From UBA1402 sp964575345 (GTDB lineage: Bacteria > Bacteroidota > Bacteroidia > Bacteroidales > UBA1402): a stretch of DNA of 64,000 nt. The notes below the pieces were generated by a model. It saw nothing but the letters and a program-made list of their open reading frames with translations. It made no database searches and was not told the origin of the DNA. Made by a program: the position numbers and the translations under genes. The DNA is taken from the NCBI GenBank assembly GCA_964575345.1, contig CAZNQD010000006.1, forward strand, positions 6,965 to 70,964. Reading direction: 5' to 3'. The first letter of the stretch is position 1. Each line of letters starts with the position of its first letter. Shown piece by piece: positions 42,631-51,288 of this stretch.

Positions 42631-44046
42631 TCAATATCTGTAATGCTCCGCTTTATAAGGCCCTTCGATGGGTACACCCAGGTAGTCAGCCTGTTTTTTA
42701 CTGAGTTTGGTTAGTTTAACTCCAATTTGTTCGAGGTGGAGTCGGGCTACTTCCTCGTCGAGTTTTTTGGGCAGGCGGTAAACTGCGATTTCATGTTTGT
42801 TGCTCCATAATTCAATTTGGGCCAGGGTCTGGTTGCTGAACGAATTGCTCATTACAAACGAAGGGTGACCGGTGGCGCAACCCAGATTGACCAGACGGCC
42901 GTCGGCCAACAAAATGATGGAATGGCCTTCGGGGAAAAAGTATTGATCCACCTGCGGTTTAATATTGATCCGCTTAATGCCGGGATAGCGCTTAAGTTTG
43001 TCCACCTGTATTTCGTTGTCGAAGTGTCCGATGTTACAGACGATGGCATTGTCTTTCATCCTGATCATGTGATCCATGGTGATGATATCGCAATTGCCTG
43101 TGGTGGTAACGTAGATATTACCTTCGTCCAGGCTTTCTTCGACGGTTTTCACCTCGAAGCCTTCCATGGCGGCCTGCAAAGCGCAAATGGGGTCGATTTC
43201 TGTCACAATTACTCTTGATCCGTAGCTGCGCATGGAATGGGCGCAACCTTTGCCTACATCGCCGTAACCGCAAACCACCACCACTTTGCCTGCCAGCATT
43301 ACATCGGTGGCTCTTTTGATGCCGTCGGCCAGAGATTCACGGCAGCCGTAAAGGTTGTCGAATTTTGATTTGGTTACCGAATCATTCACGTTGAATGCGG
43401 GGAAAAGCAATTCTTTGGCTTCGAGCATTTGGTAGAGACGGTGAACACCGGTAGTGGTTTCTTCCGAAACACCGCGGATATCTTTTACCCGTTTTTTCCA
43501 GTAAGAGGCATCAGAGCTGAGCACTTCTTTCAGGATGGCATTCAGCTCAATTTCATCTTCGGCTTCTGCAGCCTTGTCCAAAAAAGCAGCATTATGTTCG
43601 GCTTTGTAGCCCAAATGAATCATCAGCGTAGCATCGCCTCCGTCATCCACAATCAGGTTGGGACCTTTGTCTCCGGGAAAATTCAGCGCCTGGAGGGTGC
43701 ACCACCAATAGTCTTTGAGGGTTTCGCCTTTCCAGGCAAAAACCGGCACGCCTGCTGCGGCAATGGCAGCGGCTGCGTGATCCTGAGTGGAATAGATATT
43801 ACAACTGGCCCAGCGAATCTCTGCTCCCAAAGCGGTGAGAGTTTCGATCAATACGGCTGTTTGAATGGTCATATGCAGCGATCCGGTGATGCGGGCACCC
43901 TTCAGGGGTTTACTTTCGCCGTATTTTTGACGAATGGCCATCAGGCCGGGCATTTCATGTTCTGCCAGTTTAATTTCTTTACGGCCAAAATCGGCCAGCT
44001 TAATGTCGGCTACTTTATAAGGAAGCGAAGAAAAAAGCTCATTCAT
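42631..44046 (-). CDS. ahcY: Adenosylhomocysteinase (SAH hydrolase)
   Basis: 471 residues. It splits S-adenosylhomocysteine into adenosine and homocysteine. The NAD motif VVVCGYGDVGKGCA and substrate-site residues are present: SLHMTIQTAVLIETL, the VTKSKFDNLYGCRESL lysine region, and the closing IEGPYKAEHYRY. The length matches the bacterial enzyme with the extra insertion. A TATCTTTG promoter box lies 49-56 nt upstream. It heads a minus-strand row containing three methyltransferases and four glycosyltransferase-type genes. Confidence 0.96.
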   Translation of the reverse strand: MNELFSSLPYKVADIKLADFGRKEIKLAEHEMPGLMAIRQKYGESKPLKGARITGSLHMTIQTAVLIETLTALGAEIRWASCNIYSTQDHAAAAIAAAGVPVFAWKGETLKDYWWCTLQALNFPGDKGPNLIVDDGGDATLMIHLGYKAEHNAAFLDKAAEAEDEIELNAILKEVLSSDASYWKKRVKDIRGVSEETTTGVHRLYQMLEAKELLFPAFNVNDSVTKSKFDNLYGCRESLADGIKRATDVMLAGKVVVVCGYGDVGKGCAHSMRSYGSRVIVTEIDPICALQAAMEGFEVKTVEESLDEGNIYVTTTGNCDIITMDHMIRMKDNAIVCNIGHFDNEIQVDKLKRYPGIKRINIKPQVDQYFFPEGHSIILLADGRLVNLGCATGHPSFVMSNSFSNQTLAQIELWSNKHEIAVYRLPKKLDEEVARLHLEQIGVKLTKLSKKQADYLGVPIEGPYKAEHYRY

Positions 44047-44101
44047 GATGTAAGTAAGTTATATGGTTTAATCGATTAATTATTAATACTTTTTCAGCGT
44101 G

Positions 44102-44109
44102 CAAAGATA
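44102..44109 (-). promoter_or_regulatory. -7 box for ahcY and the glycan row
   Basis: The minus strand reads TATCTTTG, a match to TAnnTTTG, with a leader of about 49 nt. No TTTG lies at the expected -33 position. The rest of the 271-bp gap 44047-44317 has no gene that I can support. Confidence 0.6.
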
Positions 44110-44269
44110 CAAAAAAAAGCCGGTTGATCGTTTTTTACGCTGATATTAAACTTTAAGAAAAAAATGAATTTTTTTTGTAGCGTTTTTTTCAAAGGATACA
44201 TCTATGTCCGTGAGTTTGTGCTTGAAACGATTGTGATAGGCAACTCTTTTTAATTTCCTCTATATATGC

Positions 44270-44306
44270 AAACCGTCTCAACGTGAGTTGAGGCGGTTTG
44301 GTTTTT
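44270..44306 (+). terminator. Strong hairpin with plus-side T tract between rnr and ahcY
   Basis: Arms AAACCGTCTCAAC (44270-44282) and GTTGAGGCGGTTT (44287-44299) pair over 13 bp with one G-U pair and a GTGA loop. The plus strand continues GGTTTTTATAT, a good U tract. On the minus strand the hairpin is followed by GCATATAT, a weak one. It probably ends rnr (minus) bidirectionally, or a short plus transcript. Confidence 0.75.
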
Positions 44307-44317
44307 ATATAAAAGAC

Positions 44318-46057
44318 TTATTCTTCGTTGTTTATCAGCTTAAAGTCCAATTGCCTTTTTTCGAGATTGGCTCTTAAAACCTGCACCTTGACAGGATCTC
44401 CCAGTCGATAGACCTTTTTTTCACGCCGTCCTCTGAGGCAGTAGTTCTGTTCGTCAAATTCATAGTAATCGTCGTTGAGGTCGCGCATGGGCACCAGGCC
44501 TTCGCATTTGTTTTCGACGATTTCCACAAAAAAACCGAAATCGGTAACGCCCGAAATCACTCCTTCGTAACTATTGCCGATGCGATCGGACATAAATTCA
44601 ATCTGTTTATACTTAACCGAAGCTCTTTCGGCTTGGGCAGCCGTAATTTCCATATCGGAACAGTGCCGGCATTTTTCTTCCCATTTTTGTTTATTGACGC
44701 TGCTTCCACCGGACATATAGCGTTCCAGCAGGCGATGCACCATCATGTCGGGATATCGGCGTATCGGAGAGGTAAAATGAGTATAATAGTCAAAAGCCAG
44801 CCCATAATGTCCGATGTTATCGGTAGAATAGACAGCTTTGGCCATGGCCCGTATGGTTATGGTAGAAATCAGGTCTTCTTCTTTGTGCCCCTGTACTTGG
44901 TCCAGCAATTGATTGATGGAAGCCGCCACGACTTTTTTGCCTCCCTGCAGTTTTAAATTGTGGCCGAAACGCCTGATAAAACGGGCTACATCCTCGAGCT
45001 TCTCCAGGTCGGGGCAGTCGTGAATTCTGTAGACAAAGGTCTTGTTGCTTTTTTTACCGATGAATTCGGCCACCGTTTTGTTGGCCAACAGCATGAATTC
45101 CTCGATCAGGTTGTTGGCTTCGGTGGGAGTCTTGAAATAAATCTCCAGGGGTTTCCCCTTTTCGTCCACTTTGAAGCCGACTTCTGAACTCTCGAAACGG
45201 ATGGCTCCATTTTTGAAGCGTTTACTTCTCAGTTTCTTTGCTAATTCGTTCAAAACACGGATTTCTTCCTGAACGGGATCGGTTTTCCCCTGAATGATGT
45301 CCAAGGCTTCTTCGTAGCTCAGGCGTCTGTCGGAACGTATTACCGTGCGTACAATGCGGTGATTTTTTATCTGAGCGGCCTCGTTTATTTCAAAGACACA
45401 GGAAAAACAGCGTTTTTCTTCGTCCGGCCTGAGCGAACATAGTCCGTTACTCAAACGTTCGGGCAGCATGGGGATGGTTCGATCGACCAGGTAAACCGAA
45501 GTGGCTCTGTTTTCGGCCTCCTGATCGATGGCTGAACCTTGTTTCACGTAGTAAGTGACATCGGCTATATGAACGCCAACTTCCCAGTTGCCGTCGGGCA
45601 ATTTTCTAAGGGAGAGGGCGTCGTCAAAATCTTTGGCATCGCGGGGATCGATGGTAAAGGTCCTGACTGCCCTGAAGTCTTCTCTGTAGGCGTATTCTTG
45701 TTCGGGAATGATATCAGATAATAATTCGGCAGCCTGCAGCGCTTTTTCCGGATAATCTTCGGTAATGTCGAATTCTTCGAGAATATTTTCGTAGCTGTCG
45801 TGGTGGCCGCTGTTGTTTGTGGATTTTTGTGTGGCAGTTGAATAGCGGTTTCCGGCAGCTTTATTTAAAAAACCCTGTCTGTGGAGTTCTTCTAAAATAT
45901 CGAAGAGCAGTATTTGCTGGGCTTGTCTTTTCAATTTAAAAGTCCTGGATAGTTGCAGGTAATCGTATTTTTTTTGTCGGTTTTCTTGAAAAAATTGTAT
46001 AATATCCGATTTCAGGTCTTTTTTTCTGATTCGGACGTCGGTCTTTTTTTTGGTCAT
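44318..46057 (-). CDS. rnr: RNase R-type exoribonuclease lacking the two cold-shock domains
   Basis: 579 residues; family members recalled from Bacteroides are about 700 to 720. Residues 1-73 form the N-terminal winged-helix (DIIQFFQENRQKKYDYLQLS...). Residues 74-86 (a Ser/Thr/Asn/His-rich linker) lead straight into the segment that normally follows CSD2 (YENILEEFDITEDYPEKA). The RNB catalytic motif TIDPRDAKDFDDA (135-147) keeps all acidic residues, and a C-terminal S1 domain (YEGVISGVTDFGFFVEIVE) is present. It degrades RNA 3' to 5' processively. The loss of CSD1/CSD2 is in frame and in gap-free sequence. Confidence 0.88.
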   Translation of the reverse strand: MTKKKTDVRIRKKDLKSDIIQFFQENRQKKYDYLQLSRTFKLKRQAQQILLFDILEELHRQGFLNKAAGNRYSTATQKSTNNSGHHDSYENILEEFDITEDYPEKALQAAELLSDIIPEQEYAYREDFRAVRTFTIDPRDAKDFDDALSLRKLPDGNWEVGVHIADVTYYVKQGSAIDQEAENRATSVYLVDRTIPMLPERLSNGLCSLRPDEEKRCFSCVFEINEAAQIKNHRIVRTVIRSDRRLSYEEALDIIQGKTDPVQEEIRVLNELAKKLRSKRFKNGAIRFESSEVGFKVDEKGKPLEIYFKTPTEANNLIEEFMLLANKTVAEFIGKKSNKTFVYRIHDCPDLEKLEDVARFIRRFGHNLKLQGGKKVVAASINQLLDQVQGHKEEDLISTITIRAMAKAVYSTDNIGHYGLAFDYYTHFTSPIRRYPDMMVHRLLERYMSGGSSVNKQKWEEKCRHCSDMEITAAQAERASVKYKQIEFMSDRIGNSYEGVISGVTDFGFFVEIVENKCEGLVPMRDLNDDYYEFDEQNYCLRGRREKKVYRLGDPVKVQVLRANLEKRQLDFKLINNEE

Positions 46058-46062
46058 TTTAC

Positions 46063-48012
46063 TTAGTTTAATCGTTTTACTATTTCCTGGGCCGATATGC
46101 GCAGGATAATTTTTTTGCCCTCGGGAGTGTGATTCCGGATGGCGCAGTCAAAGAAATGCTGGCACAAATTCTTCATTTCCGCCAGACTCAGTCTCTGTCC
46201 GTAGGGTATGGCGGTTGATTTAGCCAAACGCAGGGCCAGCTTGTCTTTCAGTTCATTCGAAAAGTTGGGCAATGATTCCATGGAGGCGTCGAGCAAATCG
46301 GTGACTATGGCTACCGGATGTAAACCCTGAGTATGTTCAGGAATTGCCGTTATCAGATAGTGTTCGCCGTTTTTTTTGAATTGAAAGCCCAAACTGATTA
46401 AATCACGTTTGATGCTCTCAAATTCAATCAGCCGGTTTTTGTCCAATACGAGGGTTTCGGGAAAAAGCAAGGTCTGCGAAAAAGATTGCCCCGTGTCGAG
46501 TTGTTTACTGTATTGTTCAAACAAAATCCTGGTTTGGGCTCTGTGCTGATCTATCAGCAAAAGCGCCTCTGCTGTAACCAGGACAATATAGCGGCCGAAA
46601 ACCTGAAAGAGATTCGAGCCGATTTCTTCCAGGGTTTCCGAAGTTGAAAACAAGGTTTGTAAGGCCTCGATTTGGGAGTTTTCATCGAAAAGAAGGTCTA
46701 GTTCTTCTTTCAGATAAGACTCTTTATCCTCCTGAACTTTGCTCATCGGGCCGGCTTCTGTCTGCGGTAATTCTGCAGCACTTTTACCTTGCGATTTGAA
46801 ATCGCGATACAATTGTTCCCAATGATTTGTTTGTTTGTCTTTGTCCGGAAAGGCAGTTCCCGGTTTTTGCACACTTTCGCTTTTGCGCTGAAATGGGTTG
46901 TAGCTGGGATCAAAGTCCACTTTGGGAGGAGGCACGTCCTTTTCTCCGGTGAATACACGGATTTCGGGAGCATTTTCTTTGTCAAAGTCCAGTGAGGGAA
47001 CGGCGTGAAATTTTCCCAGGCTTTGACGTATAGAGGCATTTAAGATAGGCCAGATGACTTGTTCGTGTTCAAACTTTACTTCGGTTTTTGTGGGATGTAT
47101 GTTCACGTCGATACTATCGGGAGCAGCTTCCATGTAAACAAAAAAGACCGGTTGATACGATGGAGGCACCAAGGGTTCAAATACGCTCAGAATGGATTTC
47201 CTGAAATAGGGGTGTTTTATAAATCGCCGGTTTACGAAGAAAAACTGTTCGGAGGCTCTTTTGCGCGCAGCATCGGGTGCTCCCACAAAACCGCTGATCC
47301 GGATAATTTCGGTTTCCACCTCTATGGGAAGTAATTGTTTGTTGAGTTGTTCACCATAAATAGCAACAATGCGCTGTCTCAATCCTGAAGGAAGCAGCCT
47401 GAAAATGCTTTCGCCGTTGTGGACAAGGCTGAGTTGTATCTCGGGGTAGGCCAGGGCAATTTGAATGAATTCATTGCGTACGTGCTGCCATTCTTTGGCG
47501 TTGTTGCCCAGAAACTTCCGACGGGCCGGTATATTATAAAAAAGGTTGCGTACCGAAAAACGCGAACCCGAAGCACAAAGCACTGCTTCCTGATTTTCGA
47601 TTTTGGAGCCTGCAATCAATACTTTGGTCCCCAATTCGTCTTCGGGTTTTTTGCTGAGCAATTCCACCTGTGCTACCGAAGCTATGGAAGCCAGAGCTTC
47701 GCCCCGAAAACCCATACTTCGAATTTTTAGTAAGTCACTCGCTACACTCAACTTGGAAGTGGCGTGCCTTTCGAAAGCCAGTATTGCATCTTGGGGCGAC
47801 ATGCCCTTACCGTTGTCTGTTACCTGGATCAGGCTCTTTCCTGCATCTTTTACCAGCACGTCGATCTGGCCGGCACCCGCGTCGATGGCATTTTCCATCA
47901 GCTCCTTTACGGCGGAGGCAGGACGTTGAATCACCTCACCGGCGGCAATTTGGTTGGCCACCGATTCCGGTAAAACCCGTATAGTGTTGTCAGCCAGGTT
48001 TTTATCCAGCAT
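46063..48012 (-). CDS. mutL: DNA mismatch repair protein MutL
   Basis: 649 residues. The N-terminal GHKL ATPase has VIQRPASAVKELMENAIDAG, TDNGKGM and RHATSKL followed by GFRGEALASIASVA. The C-terminal dimerisation domain is present, but the endonuclease metal-site motifs are altered: DQHRAQTRILFE replaces DQHAxxExxxxE, and neither an ACR nor a CPHGRP motif is seen. The protein should couple mismatch recognition to strand removal. Its first 11 bp overlap the small membrane protein gene; rnr follows after 5 bp. Confidence 0.94.
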   Translation of the reverse strand: MLDKNLADNTIRVLPESVANQIAAGEVIQRPASAVKELMENAIDAGAGQIDVLVKDAGKSLIQVTDNGKGMSPQDAILAFERHATSKLSVASDLLKIRSMGFRGEALASIASVAQVELLSKKPEDELGTKVLIAGSKIENQEAVLCASGSRFSVRNLFYNIPARRKFLGNNAKEWQHVRNEFIQIALAYPEIQLSLVHNGESIFRLLPSGLRQRIVAIYGEQLNKQLLPIEVETEIIRISGFVGAPDAARKRASEQFFFVNRRFIKHPYFRKSILSVFEPLVPPSYQPVFFVYMEAAPDSIDVNIHPTKTEVKFEHEQVIWPILNASIRQSLGKFHAVPSLDFDKENAPEIRVFTGEKDVPPPKVDFDPSYNPFQRKSESVQKPGTAFPDKDKQTNHWEQLYRDFKSQGKSAAELPQTEAGPMSKVQEDKESYLKEELDLLFDENSQIEALQTLFSTSETLEEIGSNLFQVFGRYIVLVTAEALLLIDQHRAQTRILFEQYSKQLDTGQSFSQTLLFPETLVLDKNRLIEFESIKRDLISLGFQFKKNGEHYLITAIPEHTQGLHPVAIVTDLLDASMESLPNFSNELKDKLALRLAKSTAIPYGQRLSLAEMKNLCQHFFDCAIRNHTPEGKKIILRISAQEIVKRLN

Positions 48013-48301
48013 AACGAGAAGCTAATAAATAAGCCACGATGATGATTATGAACACCACTACAATAATTCTCAGCATTTTATTGCCGTTTTGTTGTCGCTT
48101 GCTGCGGCTTCCTCCCGGGACAGCTTCTCTGAAACTGCCCCGAATGATTTTCTCATAATCTTTTTTTATCTCTTTTTCTTCAATCAGCCCCATTTCTGCT
48201 TTCACTCTTTGTAAACGCTCCTGGCGGGCTTCTTTCTGAGTATCGTAGTAAATGGGCTGATGCTCAAATTTTCTGGGCTTACTTTGTTTGAAAAATGACA
48301 T
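48002..48301 (-). CDS. Small conserved membrane protein of the mutL operon
   Basis: 99 residues from the ATG at 48301 (MSFFKQSKPRKFEHQPIYYD). The first 60 residues are charged and cytoplasmic by prediction (YDTQKEARQERLQRVKAEMG); the end is one hydrophobic span MLRIIVVVFIIIIVAYLLAS. I recall similar small proteins upstream of mutL in other Bacteroidales, but I know no function. It overlaps mutL by 11 bp and starts 1 bp after the OstA-like gene. The longer frame up to 48382 is rejected. Confidence 0.75.
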   Translation of the reverse strand: MSFFKQSKPRKFEHQPIYYDTQKEARQERLQRVKAEMGLIEEKEIKKDYEKIIRGSFREAVPGGSRSKRQQNGNKMLRIIVVVFIIIIVAYLLASRYAG

Positions 48302-48302
48302 A

Positions 48303-49937
48303 TTATTTACTGTTTTTACTTTTAAATGCTCTGAGTGCTGTCCTGCCGGCAGTGTCTGAACCCTTGCCGGCAGTGCCTTCAATGTCCGTACTCATGTTTT
48401 CGGCTCTTGGCCGGTCGGTCAGACGAAAAACATCCGCAGGATCGGTCGGGCGCAGTTGTACAGGCCAGCTGAAATGCTCAAGATATTTCACTTCCTCGGT
48501 AAGCAGCTGTAAAGGATAAAACTTTCCCTTAGGTTGAGGGCTCACCTTGAGTTTTTCTACCTTGCCCTCTTTGTCCATGAATATATACAAAGAACCATTT
48601 TCCAGGCGGTTCAGGCCTATAATCTTTTGTTTTTCGTCGCGGGGAAGATAGATGGATTCCGGATTGCCTTCAATAACCACCCGGCGCACTTTGTTGTCCA
48701 GAAAATAGGCAGTAAGCTTTCTGCCCGAGGATTGATTGAAGAGGCTGCTGTCTTCTTTGGAGGCCAGCAAAGCCAATCCCTCCACCTCCATATAGTCGGG
48801 TTGTTGATTTTTGGTATACAGAAGAATCTGTTGTCCGCTGATTTGCTGATTGTCAGCCCAAAGAATGGGATTGCCGAAAAGCCGGAGTACGGAATCACGT
48901 GTCGAATAATAAGCAGAATCGCAGAGTCCCTGCAAATCTTTCCGATAGCTCCTGACGTTGTAATAAGCTCTGAAGGTGTCGTAAACAGAGTCTCGTTGTC
49001 CCAGCAGGGTGTCGGCGTGCAAATAAAAGGTGTCCGGGCCGGAATACTCCCTGAGTAAGGCCTTTTTGGTTAAGAGGGCGTAATTGTTGCTTTGATTGTA
49101 AAAGGCGTAATCCGAAGTTAGTGTACTATTTCTTGAAGAATCCACCATTACAACGTTCATAAAAGCTTCACCAATGTCCAGCAGCTGTTCATAAAGAATA
49201 GAATCTGCAGTAAGACTGCGTTTTTCACTGATAATACAGGAACGATCCAACAAGAGGCTTTTGTCGGTTTTGGTATTGTACCAGCCCCGATAGGCGGTTA
49301 TATCTGCATTCTCGGCTTCGATTTCGGTTCTGGAAATGATGGAGGCCACCCCTGTTTCGGTGTTGTAATTCAAGGTGTCGGTTTTCAACAGGAACTGAGG
49401 GTGGGTCAGAACTACATCCTTTTTGAAAAAAGCCATTTTGGTGTCGGGGTTGTAGCGTCCGTAATCTGAGCTGAGGGTATTGGAAGGATCAACAATTTTT
49501 CCGCCTTTGTAGTAATAGCCTAAGTTGGACACTCTGTCGTAATCCAGGTGGTCGGTAAACAAGGTCACCTCTTTGTTGACCATGCGCACATTATTCCGGA
49601 TTTGGGCCAGTTTTTTATTCCCGTCGTAAAAAAGGGTTTTACCGTAAATGAACAAGGTATCGCCCTGTACAATTCTGACATTTCCAAAAGCCCGGAGAGA
49701 ATTATCGGCTCTGTAATAATGAGCTGTATCGCAATACAGCCAGGCATTGTCGTGCCTGAACCGTACGTCGCCTATCAAAAAATGATAGTCGGGACTGATG
49801 GTCCTGTCAAAATTGGTGCTGTTGGCGTGTTCGAGAAATATTCTGTTTCCCTGGGCCTGCAAAACAAGAGAGCTGAGGCATAATAAACCAAGGCTTATCT
49901 GCCGTAATGCAGGTTTTATGTCGGTAACATTGAACAT
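48303..49937 (-). CDS. OstA/LptA-like periplasmic protein
   Basis: 544 residues from the ATG at 49937. A signal peptide (QISLGLLCLSSLVLQAQ) precedes tandem beta-strand units with the LptA/OstA pattern (FLIGDVRFRHDNAWLYCD, LRAFGNVRIVQGDTLFIYG, KTLFYDGNKKLAQIRNNVRM). These build the beta-jellyroll of LPS-transport proteins. A role in LPS export to the outer membrane, possibly as a long LptA or LptC/D-like adaptor, is inferred. It lies between surA and the mutL operon genes. A start at 50000 would extend through the surA stop region and is rejected. Confidence 0.83.
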   Translation of the reverse strand: MFNVTDIKPALRQISLGLLCLSSLVLQAQGNRIFLEHANSTNFDRTISPDYHFLIGDVRFRHDNAWLYCDTAHYYRADNSLRAFGNVRIVQGDTLFIYGKTLFYDGNKKLAQIRNNVRMVNKEVTLFTDHLDYDRVSNLGYYYKGGKIVDPSNTLSSDYGRYNPDTKMAFFKKDVVLTHPQFLLKTDTLNYNTETGVASIISRTEIEAENADITAYRGWYNTKTDKSLLLDRSCIISEKRSLTADSILYEQLLDIGEAFMNVVMVDSSRNSTLTSDYAFYNQSNNYALLTKKALLREYSGPDTFYLHADTLLGQRDSVYDTFRAYYNVRSYRKDLQGLCDSAYYSTRDSVLRLFGNPILWADNQQISGQQILLYTKNQQPDYMEVEGLALLASKEDSSLFNQSSGRKLTAYFLDNKVRRVVIEGNPESIYLPRDEKQKIIGLNRLENGSLYIFMDKEGKVEKLKVSPQPKGKFYPLQLLTEEVKYLEHFSWPVQLRPTDPADVFRLTDRPRAENMSTDIEGTAGKGSDTAGRTALRAFKSKNSK

Positions 49938-49938
49938 A

Positions 49939-51288
49939 TTATTTAATCCATCCCGGATATTGAAAATCGCAGTTCCGCCATCTTTCGTCGATGCGGACAT
50001 AAATTCCCTTTTGTTTGTTTAAGATCCATTCCTGGATGATTTTTTCCTGTTTCTTTTGTAGTACAATATCTTTTAATTTCACGAAATCTTCTTCTACTGT
50101 TGCTTTATGGGCTTTGGTTCTGTTTTTGACCCGTACAATGGCGCAAATTTCTTTATCGCTGTCGGCGTCGCGCATACTGAACGGAGCAGAAATTTCGCCA
50201 ATATTCATCGAGTAAACCACCTTGCTGACTTCCTGAGGCAATTCTTCGAGTTGAAAATGAGAGGTCCCTGTAATGGAATTGAACATCAATCCTCCGTTTT
50301 TTCGGGTGTTTTTGTCCTGCGAATAGAACATGGCTGCTTCGGCAAAACTTAATTTACCCTTGCGAATAATATCGGCAATACTGTCCAGACGCATCATTGC
50401 TTCGTTTCTTTCAGCAGCTGATACCTCGGGTTTTAGCAAAATATGCCGGCAATTCACGCGATCTCCTCTTTTCTCGATCAATTGAATGATATGAAAACCG
50501 TAGTCGGTTTCCACTATGCGCGACACTTTTGCGGGATCTGTCAGGCTAAAGGCAGCAGCAGCAAATTCAGGCATCAGTTCCCCTTTGCCATAAAAACCCA
50601 TTTCACCTCCGAGTTTAGCTGTGCCCCTGTCCTGGGAGTACAAAACAGCCAGGGTAGAAAATCTTTCGCCCTTGTTGACTCTTTCGGTGAATTCACGCAG
50701 GCGTTCCTTGATGGATTCAATTTCGGCTTCAGGGATTTTGGGTTCCACCGTGATAATTTCAACTTCAATTTCGGCCGGGATGATGGCAATACTGTCGGGG
50801 GGCAGCGATTTATAATAAGCACGCACTTCGGCAGGAGTAACACTCAGGCCTTTGAGCAGAGATTGCTTCATCAGGTGTATGGTTTGTTCATTCCTGGCGT
50901 ATTCTCTTTGTTCTTCGCGAATTTTGGAAACAGGTTTGCCAAAATATTCTTCCATTTTTTCTCTGGAACCCAGTACGGTAATCATGCGGTTGATGTTGCG
51001 GTCTACATTGGCAATCACATCGTTGTCGGTCACTATGATACTGTCCAGCTCAGCCTGGTGCAGAAACAATTTTTGAACAGCCAGTTGTTCCGGTATGACA
51101 CAATAGGGATCGCCGCTGAACTTTTGCCCTTCCTGCAGAGCCTGCAGACGATAGGCCTCCACTTCAGATTTCAGAATGGCCTCATCGCCGACTACCCAGA
51201 CAATTTCGTCAATTATATTGTTTTGAGCATGCAAACTTTGTAATGCAACGGCCAGCATCAGGGCTGTAAAATATATAAACTGTTTCAT
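49939..51288 (-). CDS. surA: SurA-like periplasmic peptidyl-prolyl isomerase
   Basis: 449 residues. A signal peptide (QFIYFTALMLAVALQSLHAQ) is followed by a SurA_N chaperone region (DEIVWVVGDEAILKSEVEAY) and two parvulin domains: one around residues 175-275 (AVLYSQDRGTAKLGGEMGFYG) and one around 280-385 (AAMFYSQDKNTRKNGGLMF). It escorts beta-barrel proteins to the outer membrane. The start overlaps the previous gene's stop by four bases (ATGA). The OstA-like gene starts 1 bp after its stop. Confidence 0.9.
   Translation of the reverse strand: MKQFIYFTALMLAVALQSLHAQNNIIDEIVWVVGDEAILKSEVEAYRLQALQEGQKFSGDPYCVIPEQLAVQKLFLHQAELDSIIVTDNDVIANVDRNINRMITVLGSREKMEEYFGKPVSKIREEQREYARNEQTIHLMKQSLLKGLSVTPAEVRAYYKSLPPDSIAIIPAEIEVEIITVEPKIPEAEIESIKERLREFTERVNKGERFSTLAVLYSQDRGTAKLGGEMGFYGKGELMPEFAAAAFSLTDPAKVSRIVETDYGFHIIQLIEKRGDRVNCRHILLKPEVSAAERNEAMMRLDSIADIIRKGKLSFAEAAMFYSQDKNTRKNGGLMFNSITGTSHFQLEELPQEVSKVVYSMNIGEISAPFSMRDADSDKEICAIVRVKNRTKAHKATVEEDFVKLKDIVLQKKQEKIIQEWILNKQKGIYVRIDERWRNCDFQYPGWIK

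Noticed and set aside
44047..44101. SAH or SAM riboswitch before ahcY
   Set aside because: The leader from the -7 box is only about 49 nt and shows no paired structure that I could trace.
50443..51243. 266-residue open frame on the plus strand
   Set aside because: It lies fully antisense to surA, which has a signal peptide, two parvulin domains and overlap coupling; the plus frame has no recognisable motif.
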